Origin: Tubiluchus corallicola | Lineage: Eukaryota > Priapulida > Priapulimorpha > Priapulimorphida > Tubiluchidae | Length of the DNA: 64,000 bases | Direction: 5' to 3' | Assembly (NCBI GenBank): GCA_030141605.1 | Contig: JAQGDQ010000081.1 | Coordinates: 483,397-547,396, forward strand | Part shown: piece after piece, positions 1-14,453 of the stretch | How the letters are laid out: each line of letters begins with the position of its first letter | How positions within the stretch are numbered: position 1 is the first letter of the stretch | Translations under genes and position numbers: made by a program | The notes under the pieces: generated by a model | Database searches by the model: none | What the model saw: the letters and a program-made list of their open reading frames with translations, nothing else | Told to the model about the DNA's origin: nothing

Positions 1-19
1 ATGACAAATTGTTAGTAGG

Positions 20-147
20 TTAGTTACCAGCTTTGTCTAACTCCTTCGAATAAGGTAAGTTCACTAAATCAGGATCAGTTGTTTTAATGTCTTTGGTCCG
101 TGCATGAGGTTCTACAGCTGGCTCTTTTACAGGGGTAGGTCCAGATC
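20..147 (-). CDS. Adenylate kinase 3' exon (terminal or edge-truncated)
   Basis: Acceptor CTGATCAG|GATCTGG. It encodes SGPTPVKEPAVEPHARTKD, then TTDPDLVNLPYSKELDKAGN and TAA at 20-22. The sequence around the end, GCTG|GTAACT, could also be a splice donor, in which case the coding part stops near position 28 and the gene continues to the left of the window. Confidence 0.5.
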
Positions 148-2103
148 CTGATCAGCAAAAGCACAGAAAGTAAAATTCATATGAGAAGAATAATAAAAGA
201 GTATTGTATGACAACCATGCAATGAAAGATTGACCAGTCTACAATTGAGTATAACACACCTGCCGAGGTAAATTTAATGTTGGTTTGTAAAAGGTAATGT
301 TTAAGTGGCAAATGCTTCTATCAGCCTATGAAGTTCGTATATGTTTGTTAATTTGTCAGGGCAACTTTAGTGACCGGCAGGAATTTTAAGTTTAACAAGA
401 AATTATAGTAGATATTTTCACATACGTGATAAAGGGAAGACGTAAATGTAAAGTGAACATGGAAGCTCACTGGGCTAAATGTTGTGTGGACTCAAAATCA
501 CGCAAATATCTTAAATAAGAAGTAGATTTACATGTGTACTAGTGCAAAAATGCTTTAGCAAACTTACATGTTTCAATGTATATGTAAAACGTGTTATACT
601 TCTACAAATGACATCCATCTTATTGAAGCGAGGGTCATTCTATTAACTCTGTGCAGCCCCAACGGGAGTGAAAGTGACTAAATTACTACATACATTTTCC
701 CGAAGATGGAGACATTTTGCGACAATGTAGTGTGTACAGCACATTTGCAAGGGACAGTAATTAATGACAGAAAGCAGGCCTATTGATCAAAAAGTACAAT
801 AAACAGCACACAGTAAAGGAAACATGCAGGAATCCATATTGCACACATTAATCACGGCCTGTGTCAGGACCAAATCAGATTCATAATTTTCGGCATGTTT
901 TCATAATTTAATACAAAGTGTCACTAGCTTTACAACGAGAAGATACAGAAAATATATTTAGGCAATGAAGACTCAAACTTACAATTGAGTAACGAAGCAA
1001 GTATTGCAAAAATAATTAGGGTACATTTTTAGGAAGAGAAAGTTGCATGAAATGAAAAGCATGCACAAAATTAAGAATTCTACCTGCGTTTTCGCTGGTA
1101 CTCTCTTGTTTCTGGAAATAAGAAATGGTTTAAGAACTTTAATAAAAATGTAATTATCCTTGTCACATTGTTAATTGGCATTTGTTGGCCTATTTCAATA
1201 CAGTCAGCTATTAAATATTAACACATCTTTACGCAAACAATAATTTAAAGTCGCAATTAAATTCTAAATTTAAAAATGACTTCACACGTAGATTGCACAT
1301 ACACTGTACATGTAGTCTTGAATTATTCACAACAGTTTTATGGTTTGACACGCAAACATGAGTTAGTATGCAAGAAAACGTTTTTGTGTTAGTCACAATT
1401 TAGTAATATATTACTCCCACAACTATTTAAAATTAAATTTAAATAAATCAACAAATCAATTAATAATCCAAGTCTCAGTGCACCAAATATCAGGAATTAA
1501 GATTGCTTTATGAATGGGTAAGTGAAAATAAAATCAGAAAACAGGACAATTCATTTTAGCATTTGTTTTGAGTTTTCTTATTTTTTTTCTAACAGAGTCA
1601 CGAAAATCGTGGACAATGAAGTCAATGGTGATAAATCAAGCAGCTGTAGAATAATGTAAAGTTAATGATAATAGAAATGTGCAACAAACTATGCCAGGCA
1701 TACACACAAAGCATTGAAATAAGCACATGCTGACCTTTGCTTCAAAATTTCTACAGTGTGGGCCAAAAGTCTTGTTTTCAATTCACAAAAGTAGCTAGTA
1801 GCGCCAAATGATTTTAAATTAGCCATTTTACTTAATTTTCATATTTTTAAAACTCATTATAATCTCTCCCATGTGATAAACTATCTAACACTGATGAAGG
1901 ATGTGATACATTATGTACAGCAAAAGAAAACATCTGGAACTTACATGCAGAATCATGCCTAACAAATGAAATGTTCATAGCTGATCTAACACAGAACAGA
2001 CAACACAAGAACACGTTAAAATTATCCAACCAAGTCAGAATAACTAACTTTGTACAACTGTCAGAGGAATAAGGTGAAGAAACTAGGCAAGACTATACAT
2101 AGC

Positions 2104-2137
<34 letters not shown>

Positions 2138-5100
2138 ATGTAACAAAACAGCATACTAGCATTACAATCAATGCAGGATAGTGCAGTAAGTTTTACAGCA
2201 ACTTACAGAGTGAGAAGCAGAGGACACAAAAGACATCTTTTTGCTTCTGCTGAGCTTTGAAATGAAGGGTGAAACTTTAAGTGACATTAGTTATGACAGA
2301 TGACTTAACTGTCCGACATAATTAAAATTATAGTTAGTCAAACTGCAACACATTTATCTCAGCTACCTTCTAGCCTATTAAGCAGACTAACCACTAATAA
2401 TTTCTAAGGTGTGTTTTAAATTGAAAATCCTATAGTAAATTCATTGCTCTCATGAATTCTCAAGCTTGATTATTTGTACATTGTTAAATAAACTCTTTAC
2501 ATAGATAGATATTAAAAATAAATGCCCAAGTATCTTGGCATGTGTTTTTGAATTTATTCCATCATTGTAGTATTTGTGCAGGAGAGAACATTTCAGTAGT
2601 CATAAAACTGCTTAGGCACGGCTTAGGCATGGAAACACTGCCTAAGTGTGAGGCTACAACAGAGATTTCTGCATTTGCACCATGCTTAAACTTACAGGCT
2701 CTATAGAAATTAAGTATGTCATTTGAAATACCATTGTCCAGAACTATAGTGGCATTCAATCATGAAACCTCGCTTCTGCTTTCAGAAATTACACTGATAC
2801 ACAGCTTAGTATCGATTTATTAAATTCCTACAACTCTCATATTTGAATTGAATTTTATTGGCACAGACCTGCCTAGCCTGTCATACTCTGATGCCCGTGA
2901 AACAATAAATAAGCAAATGTCACACATTTTAAACCAAACACCGATTTTATCATTGTTTACCTACCTTATATATAGCTTTATATAATTTTGATTTCAACGA
3001 CCATACAGTAAGTATCTAGAGCAACCTGAAGTCATTAGACCTAACCCAGAGGTGTGCAAATTATCTGACTAGTCGGGCCACATTAAACTTTTTCTGCGGG
3101 CCGCATGCAGTTTTGTCAAGGTGCCAACAACAGTAGGACCTAATAACGATTTTTTTGCACCCGATCTATGCACATCATTACTACTACACTACTACACTCA
3201 AGAAAACTATGTTAGAAGTTATTAAAATTTATATTAAAAACCAAAGATTTAAATTTTCATGTCAGCTAGCGGTAATTTCATTACAATGCGTATCACACAG
3301 TCGGTGTAGTACAGTGCATATTAATCTGTCTTGACTTGATGTTCTTCTTCAATCTTCCTTTTTCTCTTATCCATGTTGCTGGCTACTTACCAATGGATCT
3401 GCCAAATCATCTACTTGATTATAGTAGGTAGATCATTTTGACTTGGTTATTTTATAATTTCATTTACAATTTATTTTGTAAAATAACAAAGCCAAAATGA
3501 TAAACCTGCTATGACCAAGAAGACAACTGGGCCGATCATCAGGCCTGATAACAGAAGCCTAGAGATTGGCTGGATGGTCTCCCTACCAGCCAATCAGATC
3601 GCTTCTCGCATTTGTTGCATATTTGAGTGTTTCAATGGCGGCTTCCGTGGTAGTTTACTGTGTTCTGTGATTACATCGCTTTTTGCGTTCCAAGTGAGCA
3701 ACGTGAAATTTCACCATGTCTGACAGTGACAATAAGAAGTAACCGTCTTGTTAACGCCATACGATCTAGTGGAAAAAACTTTCTGCACTATCTTTCTGAT
3801 CGTAGAGCGGACTTTAGCTGGATACATGCGACTCAATTCATCACCAGGGCCGCACTTTCATTAGGTTGAAAACTTCTTTGCGGGCCACAACAGCTCTCTC
3901 AGCGCATAGGCCGCAGTTTGCACACCCCTGACCTAACCCATTTTTACTTTACCCTGCAATACTTGACATTGTAAAGTAAAATTACACCGTCAGCTCAATA
4001 ATACGATGTAACAATTATGCATATAGAAATGTAGTAATTATATAGTGAAAAATCATTTGTTTTTAATAAACTAATTAGGTTACATCACATGACTCAAATG
4101 AAAAACTGAAACTCATTAAATATCTAACAAGTAATGAAGTATAATAAATAACAGATTCAGGAAGAACACCATTGGACTCTTACTCTTACCCTTAGGAAGC
4201 ATTTAAGCCGAAATACATCGAATGTAGGAGAATGCATCGATAGGGGACTCTGCCCGCCCTCTGATGACACCCTCTAGTCGAATTTGCGGAATCTTACTCA
4301 TTTTGTTCTGTACCCCTTGGTAGTTCTGAACATTCACTTTATTAAGGCTTCAAGAAAAGAAATACAATTAAATTGTTTGCGTTTTGAAACCTACCTAAAA
4401 GAAGTTTTCCGGAGTTTTATTTTGCTTAAATGAAGACGAAACCGGCATTCAACAGAGAAAATAGCAATGTCTAAAACAACACGAACCGACGAAGCCAGCA
4501 CCTCCCAGAAAAGTGAGGCGAGTTCACTCAGCTCAGAAAAGCGACACCAGAAAGCGCAAAAACGCTGCTGCTGAAAATCTAATGAAAAAGGCGCTGTTAC
4601 AACGACCAACACAACTTGAATTAGGGGATATAATAAGAGGATTGTGCTTAAAAATTGCTTATTCGTTGTGTGACGGCATAACTAGTTGTGCAGAAAAACG
4701 TCAGATTTTTTATTTTGTGTATTAACAAAGTGAAGTTATAGATTTAAGTGACTAAAAATAACTCATTCATTAGAGGTGAGCTTTTTTAATTATAAAGCGA
4801 ATTCCAATCGAATCAAATTTGTGACTTTCGAATACGAATCGAACCGAATTTCAGCATTTCGAATCTGAATCGAATTCGAATTGAGTTTGAAAGATTTTCG
4901 AACAAGTTTTTGAACCACTAGTAAAAAGTGGTCTTACAAAGATTGTGCATATTACTTTATTTTGTTCAGCAGTAAAACCGCTATTAGTTTGTTAAAAATT
5001 TTGCACAGAAACTGCAGCTAAATTGTACTAATTGCATGCTGTTTGAAACATTTTAGTGATAAAAAACATGTGTGGCTGAAGTGCTGAATTATTCGAATTT

Positions 5101-8100
5101 ATGATTTAAGGTGGCAACGTTTGGCTAGCTTTTCCTTGCGTGGTCCTTACGTGGAAGCTTTACTAGTATCAGTGTGGCCACTCCGTGGTGTATCAGGTGG
5201 CCAGCCCATGGGGACGTAATTATATAGTAGCATTCGTTTTGCTGTGTCGTCACATGCGTATTTTCAGAAACTTTATTAGCAGAGTTGACGTAATTGCATG
5301 AGGCAACAGCCTCATCTGGCTTCACTTTTAGCACCTGCTGCCTAGTGAGCAGCCTGCATGGATATATCCAATGCACACTGTCAAATTTTACTGCGCAATG
5401 CAGCAATGCCAAATTGGAGCAACATATATGATCTAAAGACTTACTCTCGTCCACTTTAGACAATCTCATCAAAGTCAGAATTTAGTAGTACGCTTGGCCT
5501 GTCCTTTAAATGTTGAGAATGAAACTGAACAATATCAAAATATCTTTTGTTGTCACTTCTGTTTCTTAATAAGTTATTCAAAGAGCTATAAGAAAAAAAT
5601 TAGACTGTATCATCAACACGGGGCCAGTATCCATAAAATGGTAAATATTATGCAGATACAGAGCTCTTGGCTAATTAAAACTCTCGTGGCATTATTGCAC
5701 AATAAGAAAGCATTCGTTTTCCGAAAATGTCAGCATTTGGTAATAGATGTCACCACCTTTCGGTTCGGTACCCAAGGGTGGCTTCATATATACATTGCTG
5801 TGTATTCAGTATTAGGGGTGAGCATCGAACGTTCGAGTTCGAACGCTCGAATTCGATTGAAACGAGTTTTTTCAGTTCGAACTCGATTCGAATCCAAAAC
5901 TATAGATTCGAATAATTCAGCACTTCAATCACACATGTTCTTTATCACTAAAATGATTGAAACATCATGCAATTAGCATAATTTAGCTGTGATTTCTGCA
6001 CACAATTTTAAACAAATTACTAGTCGTTTTATTGCAGAACAAAATCTAGTGATATGCATGATCTTTGTAAGACTAATTTTTAATGGTGGTTCGAAAACTT
6101 GTTCGAAAATCTTTCAATCTCAATTCGAATTCGGTTCGAATTCGAAACACTGAAGTTCGGTTCGATTCGAGTTCGAAAGTCACAAATTCGGTTCGATTCG
6201 AATTCGCTTTCTGGTAGAGAATGCTCACCCCTATTCAGTATACGTATATGTACTATACGAGTCCTCATAACAATTAATGTCAACATTGACGATGATGGTC
6301 TAAAGCTGTAACTTTTTTCTGATTATAGTGTTATGCAATTACTCGTAGTTGCAGTCGAAATTCGCCATTGTCCTTTTGTTAGAACTTTTCAAAGCCAAAG
6401 AAATAAGAAAATGTGTCACTTAATAACAATAATTACAAATAAATAACAAAGGAAATACTGACGAAGCGACCACACATGGATAGATGCGTGATATTTGTTC
6501 GTTTTTTTGGAGGAGGGGGAGAGTTGGTTAAAAGGGTTGAACCACAGATTGGTGGACTGAAATTTTGTCAGTGTGACAAGAGAATTGACAGTGACTGAGG
6601 CGACAAACGACAGCAAAAGCAATAAAACAGTAACGGCAACAGCAACGCCAAGGGAAGAACAAATAATGTAATTTGCTTCGGAATACATATCTGTCCGGCT
6701 TTCAGGGGTTTTGTGAACCGCTAAATGGGCGCATTTACTTCATTGACTTGGCAAATAAAATTCACGACTTCTATTCTCATCGTTATCAATGCCTGCTAAC
6801 GAATATCAGCGCAGAGTAAAATTGATACTTCCACGTGTAATGGTCAAACAGGCAAGATAGAGGGTGTAACAGAAAGGGAATCTAAGTAGAAAAGCAACCT
6901 TTTAAGTGCTCGGCATTGCCCACTTGAAATTGGGTAGAGAGACTGTTGGCGAAATGTCTTATCGATGATCGATAGAGAAGCTTAAGTCAACAAAACCATG
7001 TAAGCATTCACAGAAAGACCCAAACTGTTAATTTAGTTATAAAAAGAGAAAGAAAAATGTAGTGTAGCATAGAAAGTGCACTTATACACCATCGAATTAT
7101 CATAATTGATCGTCCAACTGCAATTTAGTTAACTGCTGGGTTTGCCCGCTGAAGTTTTGTGAACACTCAAGTTCTAGTTGGCCTCGTCTCTACTTTTTTG
7201 GTTTGTGCAGTTGGCATTAATTTAAGGTTTAAACCAAAAAACATCTCAGTTGTTTGGAAAAATAATTAGTATTGCACGTGTTGTTTTAAGAAATTTACCA
7301 AAGGTCTAAACTGGCAATATGTATTGGTTAAGTTCTTGCTGTTAAATTGTCAATGCCACTAAATAAAGAAAATTTCAAGTTTGTTAGTTAACAGGTTACA
7401 TGATTTAGTTTGGCATACTGGATATACATTTCCTTACTATTATTTATATAATAGCACTGTGATTATCCATTTCGAATGTTACGACAAAACCATGCAGTAA
7501 ATTGAATTGTGTTAAGCTAAATATGATGCGTAATTGCTTCTAGATTGTGCATAAGCCAAAATTATTACCTACAGATTAAAATCAATACTTATTCAGTATT
7601 ATCAGGTGATGCACACTGTCCTGACTTAGCGGCACACATGCTTTTCTTGGTCTGGTCAAAGTACTGATGCGATTAAAGTCCCCTAAAGTTTCGTTTTGAC
7701 TTAATTAAAGAAAGCTGTACGTAGTATAATTTTTATGCAGATTGGTTTGACGCAGAACTTCGCTATAGGCAGCAATGAAACCCTGTATTTCAATTTTCCA
7801 AGGTGTTTATATTAAAGACGCTAGTGCCTATCGGGCTTGGTCATTACAAAATATAAAAAGGTTGCTAAACATGCTGTCAGCACAATAAAAAGTAAAGAGC
7901 AGACCGTTAAACTTGCAAAATGCATTAAACTACAATTTAAAAATGCGCATGCGTAGAATTCTCACACATTTTGCAAGCACAATTTAGAATCACCTGACAA
8001 GAGCTTCCCATGATTATGTTGTCGACGTCTTCCTGTGCGTCTTCCGCTAAACTGATTTCATTTAAACTGCACAAATATCTCTCCACACCTGGAAAGAGGA

Positions 8101-11100
8101 ATAGAACAGGAAAGAGTTTTATGTGTACATCCGTATTACTGGGAACTTATACTGAGAAGCATTTTTGAAGCATATATACTCTAGAATTATACGTATACAT
8201 TGTTAGAAGATTGTATAATAGTACAGGCAGCTTTAACAGTAGGTACCTAGTTTCTGTTACAGCTAGAATCGTAATGTAAAAATACAGAGTTCTTCCCGGT
8301 ATAGTAAAAAACGGGATTTGAGGTGAAATTTAGGTTGATGTAATATTACTTTTTTGCACAGTGCCTTCGTTGACTAGTTCTTCGGTTATCACAGCTGTTA
8401 TTTCATCTGTAACAACGTCTTCACTGTTATCACCATGTACCTGCAAAAATAAAATGTGCAGAAAGCTAATTATTTATTCCAATTATAATTCAGAATGTGC
8501 GAGAATTTTGCTCATGCGAATTTTTTAAATTCTGTTACATGGTCCTGCCAACGGAGTTCAGAAAATTTTATTTGTTTTCGTTTCAGCTGTTAGCGGATGC
8601 AAAACCGAAAATCTTTGTGTATTGACAGTGTGTTGTGTACTGATTGGTCATAGTATGTACTTAGCGAGCGTAAATTAAGCAATGCTAAATGTGGTTAGAA
8701 ATGGCGGCTTCATCTGACAAATTGTCTGCGGTCTAGCTTGTCTGAAGACCGTGTATGAGTTCAAACGTGATTAAAACGCCGCTGACGGTCGAGCAACTTA
8801 TTCTAGAAGCTTTCCTTAATAACTAGATACCGGTCTCGCCACAGCCACTTCGTTCTCTGACTTAAAGAACAAACTGACTTAAAGACGAAGACAAATTGAC
8901 TTAAAGACGAACACAAAATTTATTTATTGTCGCTTATTTAGAAGTCTTATTGAAGCTTTAATAATATTTGTTTTATCAGTAATTGTTTTCTTTGTCTATA
9001 GTGTTATTATATTTCAAAATTGAAATTGTACCTATGTCTTTTTTCTTGTATTGTATGTATTTTTGACACTAATAAATATATATATCAATATTTAACAGAC
9101 AATACTAGCACTAACGTTCTTTAAAGGCCCAAATGTGCTGTGATTCTTTATATGACTGTTGCAAAAATCGTGTTTAAAGATAAACACTCAACCAGATAAT
9201 CCAGACGCTATAGTAATAGGAAATTTGGCACCCTGTTCGAAGAAATTAAGTGTAGGAAGAAATGATTTAAATTATGTGATTAAAAGCAAAATTCTCGGGT
9301 TAACAATTGATAACAAATTGTCATTTGAAACTCACGTAAATGCAACTCGCAGAAAGGTGTGGTCATGTTGGTCATCAGTGAAGAAAAACTGCAGATTACC
9401 GACATAATTTTTCTATATAAGACAACCATCTTGCCCATAATATTGTATGCATCATCAACGTGATTGCCAAGCAAATATTCAGGCTTCGATGATATCACGT
9501 ACGACGTCATCCGAACATCGACTGGTTCCATGTTATTCCCCGCGAGAGAAATTCTACAACAAATTTGTGGGCTGCCAACTAGCGACTTTACTGCTAAAAT
9601 AATAGGAGTAAAGTTTTTCTTAAAGAGTCTAAGTAGTAGTGCAAATCATATTCTCAGAAGCCATATTACAGAAAAATGTGTAGAGTAGTATCAACCCCAC
9701 AGGACCGTAAGCATGTAGTTTGGCTGCATGTGAGCAACGTTCGGGACTTCTTGACAGTAACTAAAATGATTGATATTCGCTCTGAACGTGTGGGTGAGTT
9801 ACGCCACAGCGTGTTTCAGTACTGCAAAAATTATGCATAATCCTATCTAAATATGAAATGGAGTAATAAACTAAAAACTAATACACAACCTCCTGGGGAA
9901 ACTACAGCCATTTTGATGCACAAAAAGTTAGATCAGGCTCTTACTTTAAATGTTGGAAGAACCGAAAGAAGAGTATAAGTAGCTGCACTGAGGTTATTGA
10001 CTGGTCAGGGAAATTTTAATGAGTTGATGATTCGTATTGGATTTGCTAGAGACGAGGTTTGTGAAAGCGGTATTAAAGCCAAGAATCCAGAACATTTGAT
10101 ATACAGATATCATCAAGTTGACGCAAACAGGCGAAATGTACTGCTAAATGTGCTGCGAAATGACAACTTAAATCTTTTGTATTGCACCAAAAATGTAAAT
10201 TTAACATCAGCACTATCTTATTTTGTAAATGACCCTTGTATCTTCAAATCTTGCTGCCAAATTTTAGGAATGTAAGGCTTAAATTTGTGTAGTTTTTGAG
10301 AACTTTGGTTGTAACTCTTTTTGAAACTTAAATATTTCATTGGAAATTTTGTAAATTAGTATATTAGTTTAACGACATTTCTATGTTACTAAACAGGAAG
10401 CTTGTTTCATAAATAACCTAGATTTTAGCACTCACTTTAATACTCCTTGTTTAACTTCACCGTAAATAAACTTCACGGTTACGCGCACCATTAAAAAAGC
10501 CAATTACAGACTGCGTAACATGCAATATTGATGGAATTCAGTCTATTTAGTGTCTGCGTAAAATTGTATAATGTTTATACAGAAATTTTTGCCTTCACAT
10601 AGAGCCTGATAAAGACTTACCACCACCACCATCATCATCATCATCAATAGCACTAACGGCTATTTAGCGACTTACAATACAGGCAAAACACAACACACAA
10701 ACAGCGAATAACATGTAGGGTATATGCTCTGGCGTTGAGAGCTGCTGGTATCGAACTCAAGACGGCATAGTAGCAGTCCGAAATCTAAACCACTCGGCCC
10801 AGAACTCATATCAACCAGTTACAAAATTAGGCGTTATTCTATGGTTGAAAATCCTTTTCTGTCTGTGCTCCGCCTATCTAGAATATCTTACTTGTTGCTG
10901 TATGCTATTGAACTCGCAAATTCATTAAATTCTTTTAAATGACATTTTCAAACACATTTATTTAAATTGAATTTTTTACGGTCACTTAATCTTTATTTTT
11001 AATGTATTTAGATTTTAATGTATCTTACAAATTCTAAATGTATTTTATTGTTCAGCGTGCAGAATTTTTAAATCCTGTAGAGCGCTGTACAAATAAGCTT

Positions 11101-14100
11101 TTCATTCGTTCGTTTACTCTCTGTACTCAACAATTAAAATACCGTTTTGGAGAGTGCCGGATTGTATCAAGAATAATTGAAGGCCAATAGAGATGAACTC
11201 TTGCGCGAATTACTGGCGTGATTTTGAAGACCTTTTTTGATAAAGGCGACAAATCTGTCGACAAGGAAAATCGAGAAAGCTTCGTCTGTGACCAGTTTAA
11301 CAGCCTTTTAATGAAGCTTTGAACATTAGTGCCAGCTGCTACACCATGTCTTGTTCTCATCAACTGGAAATTTTGTTTCCACGTAAAACGGGAGTAAAAG
11401 TTCTAAAATCTTTTTTGATTGATTCTTCGTCGGGTTTGTTTTCAGACATGGCGTATTCAGACATAGAGAGTTCTCTCGCGACTTCTCTCTGAGAGTGTGA
11501 ACTTGCGTATGAACTCTCAGCAACTTTCGCTGAAATTGCAAAAAATTACAAGAGAAGTTGCCATTCACTAGCGACTTTACTCTCAGAGAGAAGTCGCGCA
11601 ACAAGTTGCGAGAGAACTAGTGTGCACGCGCCATTAAGGAGTTTAGTTAGAGTTAAACGTTTTATACGTCTAACCCATTAAAATTTCAATATTGAAATTT
11701 AGGTTTGATTAAAGATATTTAGTCGAGGAGATAATCATCCAAGATAGTTTAGATGCAAAAAACTCTACCTATCTCTGAAAGACTGTTTTCACGAGTTTTC
11801 TGTAACTACATTTTTTAGTGATGAATCTGCGGTCACATTTCTGCCGATCTGTCACTCAAGCTTTACACGGTCGATCGGCAATTTATTCGACTGCCCGATC
11901 GTCTCAAAAGCATTTGAAATGGAAATAGAAATTCGTCGTTCAATGGAAACTGCAATGGAAGTTTATCTAGAAATGCCTGTCAGTATTATACAATTTGTTT
12001 AACGAAAGCTAATTGAGCGATTACAATGTAGGAGCTCTTTATACATTCTATAGTCACTGACTAATCTTCGTAATAATAAAACTGAAAACTGCGATTTCAT
12101 GCCTAAATTTTTGCACGAAGTTTTTCAAACGTTCACATACTTTGCATAACAAGAGGCGGTGGAGGTGCAGGTTCTTATTATACTTTTAATTCAAAGTCTG
12201 AACTGGGTACAGCATGACTTCTAAGATTTTTTGTGTTTTGTTAACGTATTTAAACTGATATCATTCGTGTATTTTGTCAAATTTATATTTTTATATAATT
12301 ATAAACTGTATATCCTATGTGCACTGTCAATATAGTAGAAGGGTATTTGAACAAATAAACTTAAGTGAATTGAATTGAAATGATAACACAAAACAAGTAA
12401 GACCGGTATAAACGGATGTTTTAATTTTAATTAAAAATTTTAACTTACAAATTAAAAATTCGATTGATTAGGCCAGTAAAACAAAATGCACTTTGTCTAC
12501 AGCTTAACGTGATTGACTTCTGTCAGGGTCTATGTATGTGGCGTAATTGAACACAGATCAAGACATAGTAGTCGCTGGAGGCCTACCCCCTATAACTAGA
12601 TCCGGTCGAGCTTCCGGATCTGCGAAGTGTATCGTTAAGTGATGATTACATCACTATAACCACAAAACAAACTATTATAAGGTTAACCCAGTCAAAAAGG
12701 TATTATTTTATGAAAGTACGATTTACATAACTGGCGTGGCGCACTTGTCTAGTTAACAGCGTTCTCTGCTTATGTGAAACGTCCTTGTAGACTATGATAA
12801 ATTCTGACCTCCACACGAGTGATAATCGATCACTCTTTACTCAAGAAACTATGATAAATTCTGACCTCCACACGAGTGATAATCGATCACTCTTTACTCA
12901 AGAAAAAGTGTCTCACATTGAGCCAAACCTACATTGTACGATAACCCTTTTTAAAGAGATAGCATACCTAGCGAAATCCTCGTTAAAATCTGTAGTGCTA
13001 ACTTACTAAACGAAATGGTGATTTAGACTTCATCAAGCATCGATTTAATGCATTATACACTGCCTTCCCCGGGAACTTACTAAATCCTCCTCGACGAAAA
13101 TAACGTGCGTTTATTTCATCACAAATAAATGTTGAAACTAAATAATGTATTTTTTGTGTTTTTGTGAATGAAACGTAGTGACATCACAATTTCCAATTTA
13201 ACAGCCCAATCAGAGATCACTTTGATTTGGTTGAAATTGATTGGGCCCGATTATGACCTTTTGGGGCCCCCAGACTAATGAAATCATGGGGCACCCTCTA
13301 ATTTGCTCGAAATCGTCTCGAATATTTTTTACTTGTAATATATTTCCGCAATATTTGTATAGTTGTGAGCTCCATATTTCAAATAAAAGGCTTCAAATAA
13401 AGGGCCTCAAACAAGGGCCCATTGTCTCAAATAAAGGCCTTAAACAAGGCATCCTTTCTCTCAAATGAGGAGCCACTTTAAAATTGGTTTTTCAGACTTG
13501 CTGGCTTCCTTTTTCAAAGTTAAAATTTTGAATTAATCAGGAATCCCAAACTTGAGGGACCCTAGACTGTAGCCTATGCTAGCCTATAGGGTAATCCAGT
13601 CCTGGTTACAAGAGTTTTATCTCTCTTGGCACGTATTTTCATCACTATTTAGCCACTTACCCTGAGCTAGGGCATCAGGGACCGATTCGATGCACGTTGG
13701 CCTCTGTGGATACATTTAAAAAATGACGAGGTCCCCAGTTTTAGGTCCCCAAACACACAATCGACTTTCATCGCCCAACTGAAGTTAAATCGACAGAAAT
13801 GCAAGAGCAAGCCAAAACCACTTGTACGTAACAAAAGCTGAGCCAGCATACCGATTTTTTGGGCAGCGAGGAGCTATTATGTGAAAACATGACGAGTGGT
13901 GGACATTCCAATAATTAAAATTACAGCCGAAAAAAATTATATTACAATTCAGCGAGCAGCAACTTTTTAATTGTATTGGCATATGACGTGTCTGTAGTTC
14001 CCGGATCTAGAAGCCTTTGAATGACGTTTAATTTAAAATGGAATTTAAAAATGAAGGTTCTTTGTTTGAGTGAACGCGACAAATGAAGCGACTTTGTGAC

Positions 14101-14232
14101 AATCTAATTACAATCGCGTTTTAATTACAGTAATAATAAAAAGTTGCTGATTTGAAATTAACAAGCATGCGTGCAAAGCGACCTTGCAGAAACACGAAGA
14201 ACAAACTCAGTGCAGAATTCGTGCGAAATGGG

Positions 14233-14307
<75 letters not shown>

Positions 14308-14354
14308 CAGAGAGAGAGAGGAGAGAGGGAGTGAGGGGGAGGCAGAGAGAAAGT

Positions 14355-14453
<99 letters not shown>

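Larger units (their letters stand above)
1112..7993 (-). other. Adenylate kinase intron with two hAT-like elements
   Basis: About 6.9 kb lies between the 28-nt exon and the 95-nt exon. Apart from the elements listed separately (3047-3930, 4771-5105, 5813-6233 and a (TA)n/(TG)n stretch at 2104-2138) I see only AT-rich sequence with stops in all frames. A short sequence at 2841-2862, read on the minus strand as AATTCAATTCAA after AATAAA, resembles a retroelement tail. Confidence 0.5.

Noticed and set aside
6080-6311. Short Arg/Asn-rich frames on both strands
   Set aside because: They lie in the TTCGAA-rich end of the hAT-like MITE and mirror its palindromes.
12794-13009. 71-codon plus-strand frame with a 19-residue internal repeat
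   Set aside because: The repeat is just the 57-bp tandem DNA duplication (divisible by three by chance); no other coding sign.
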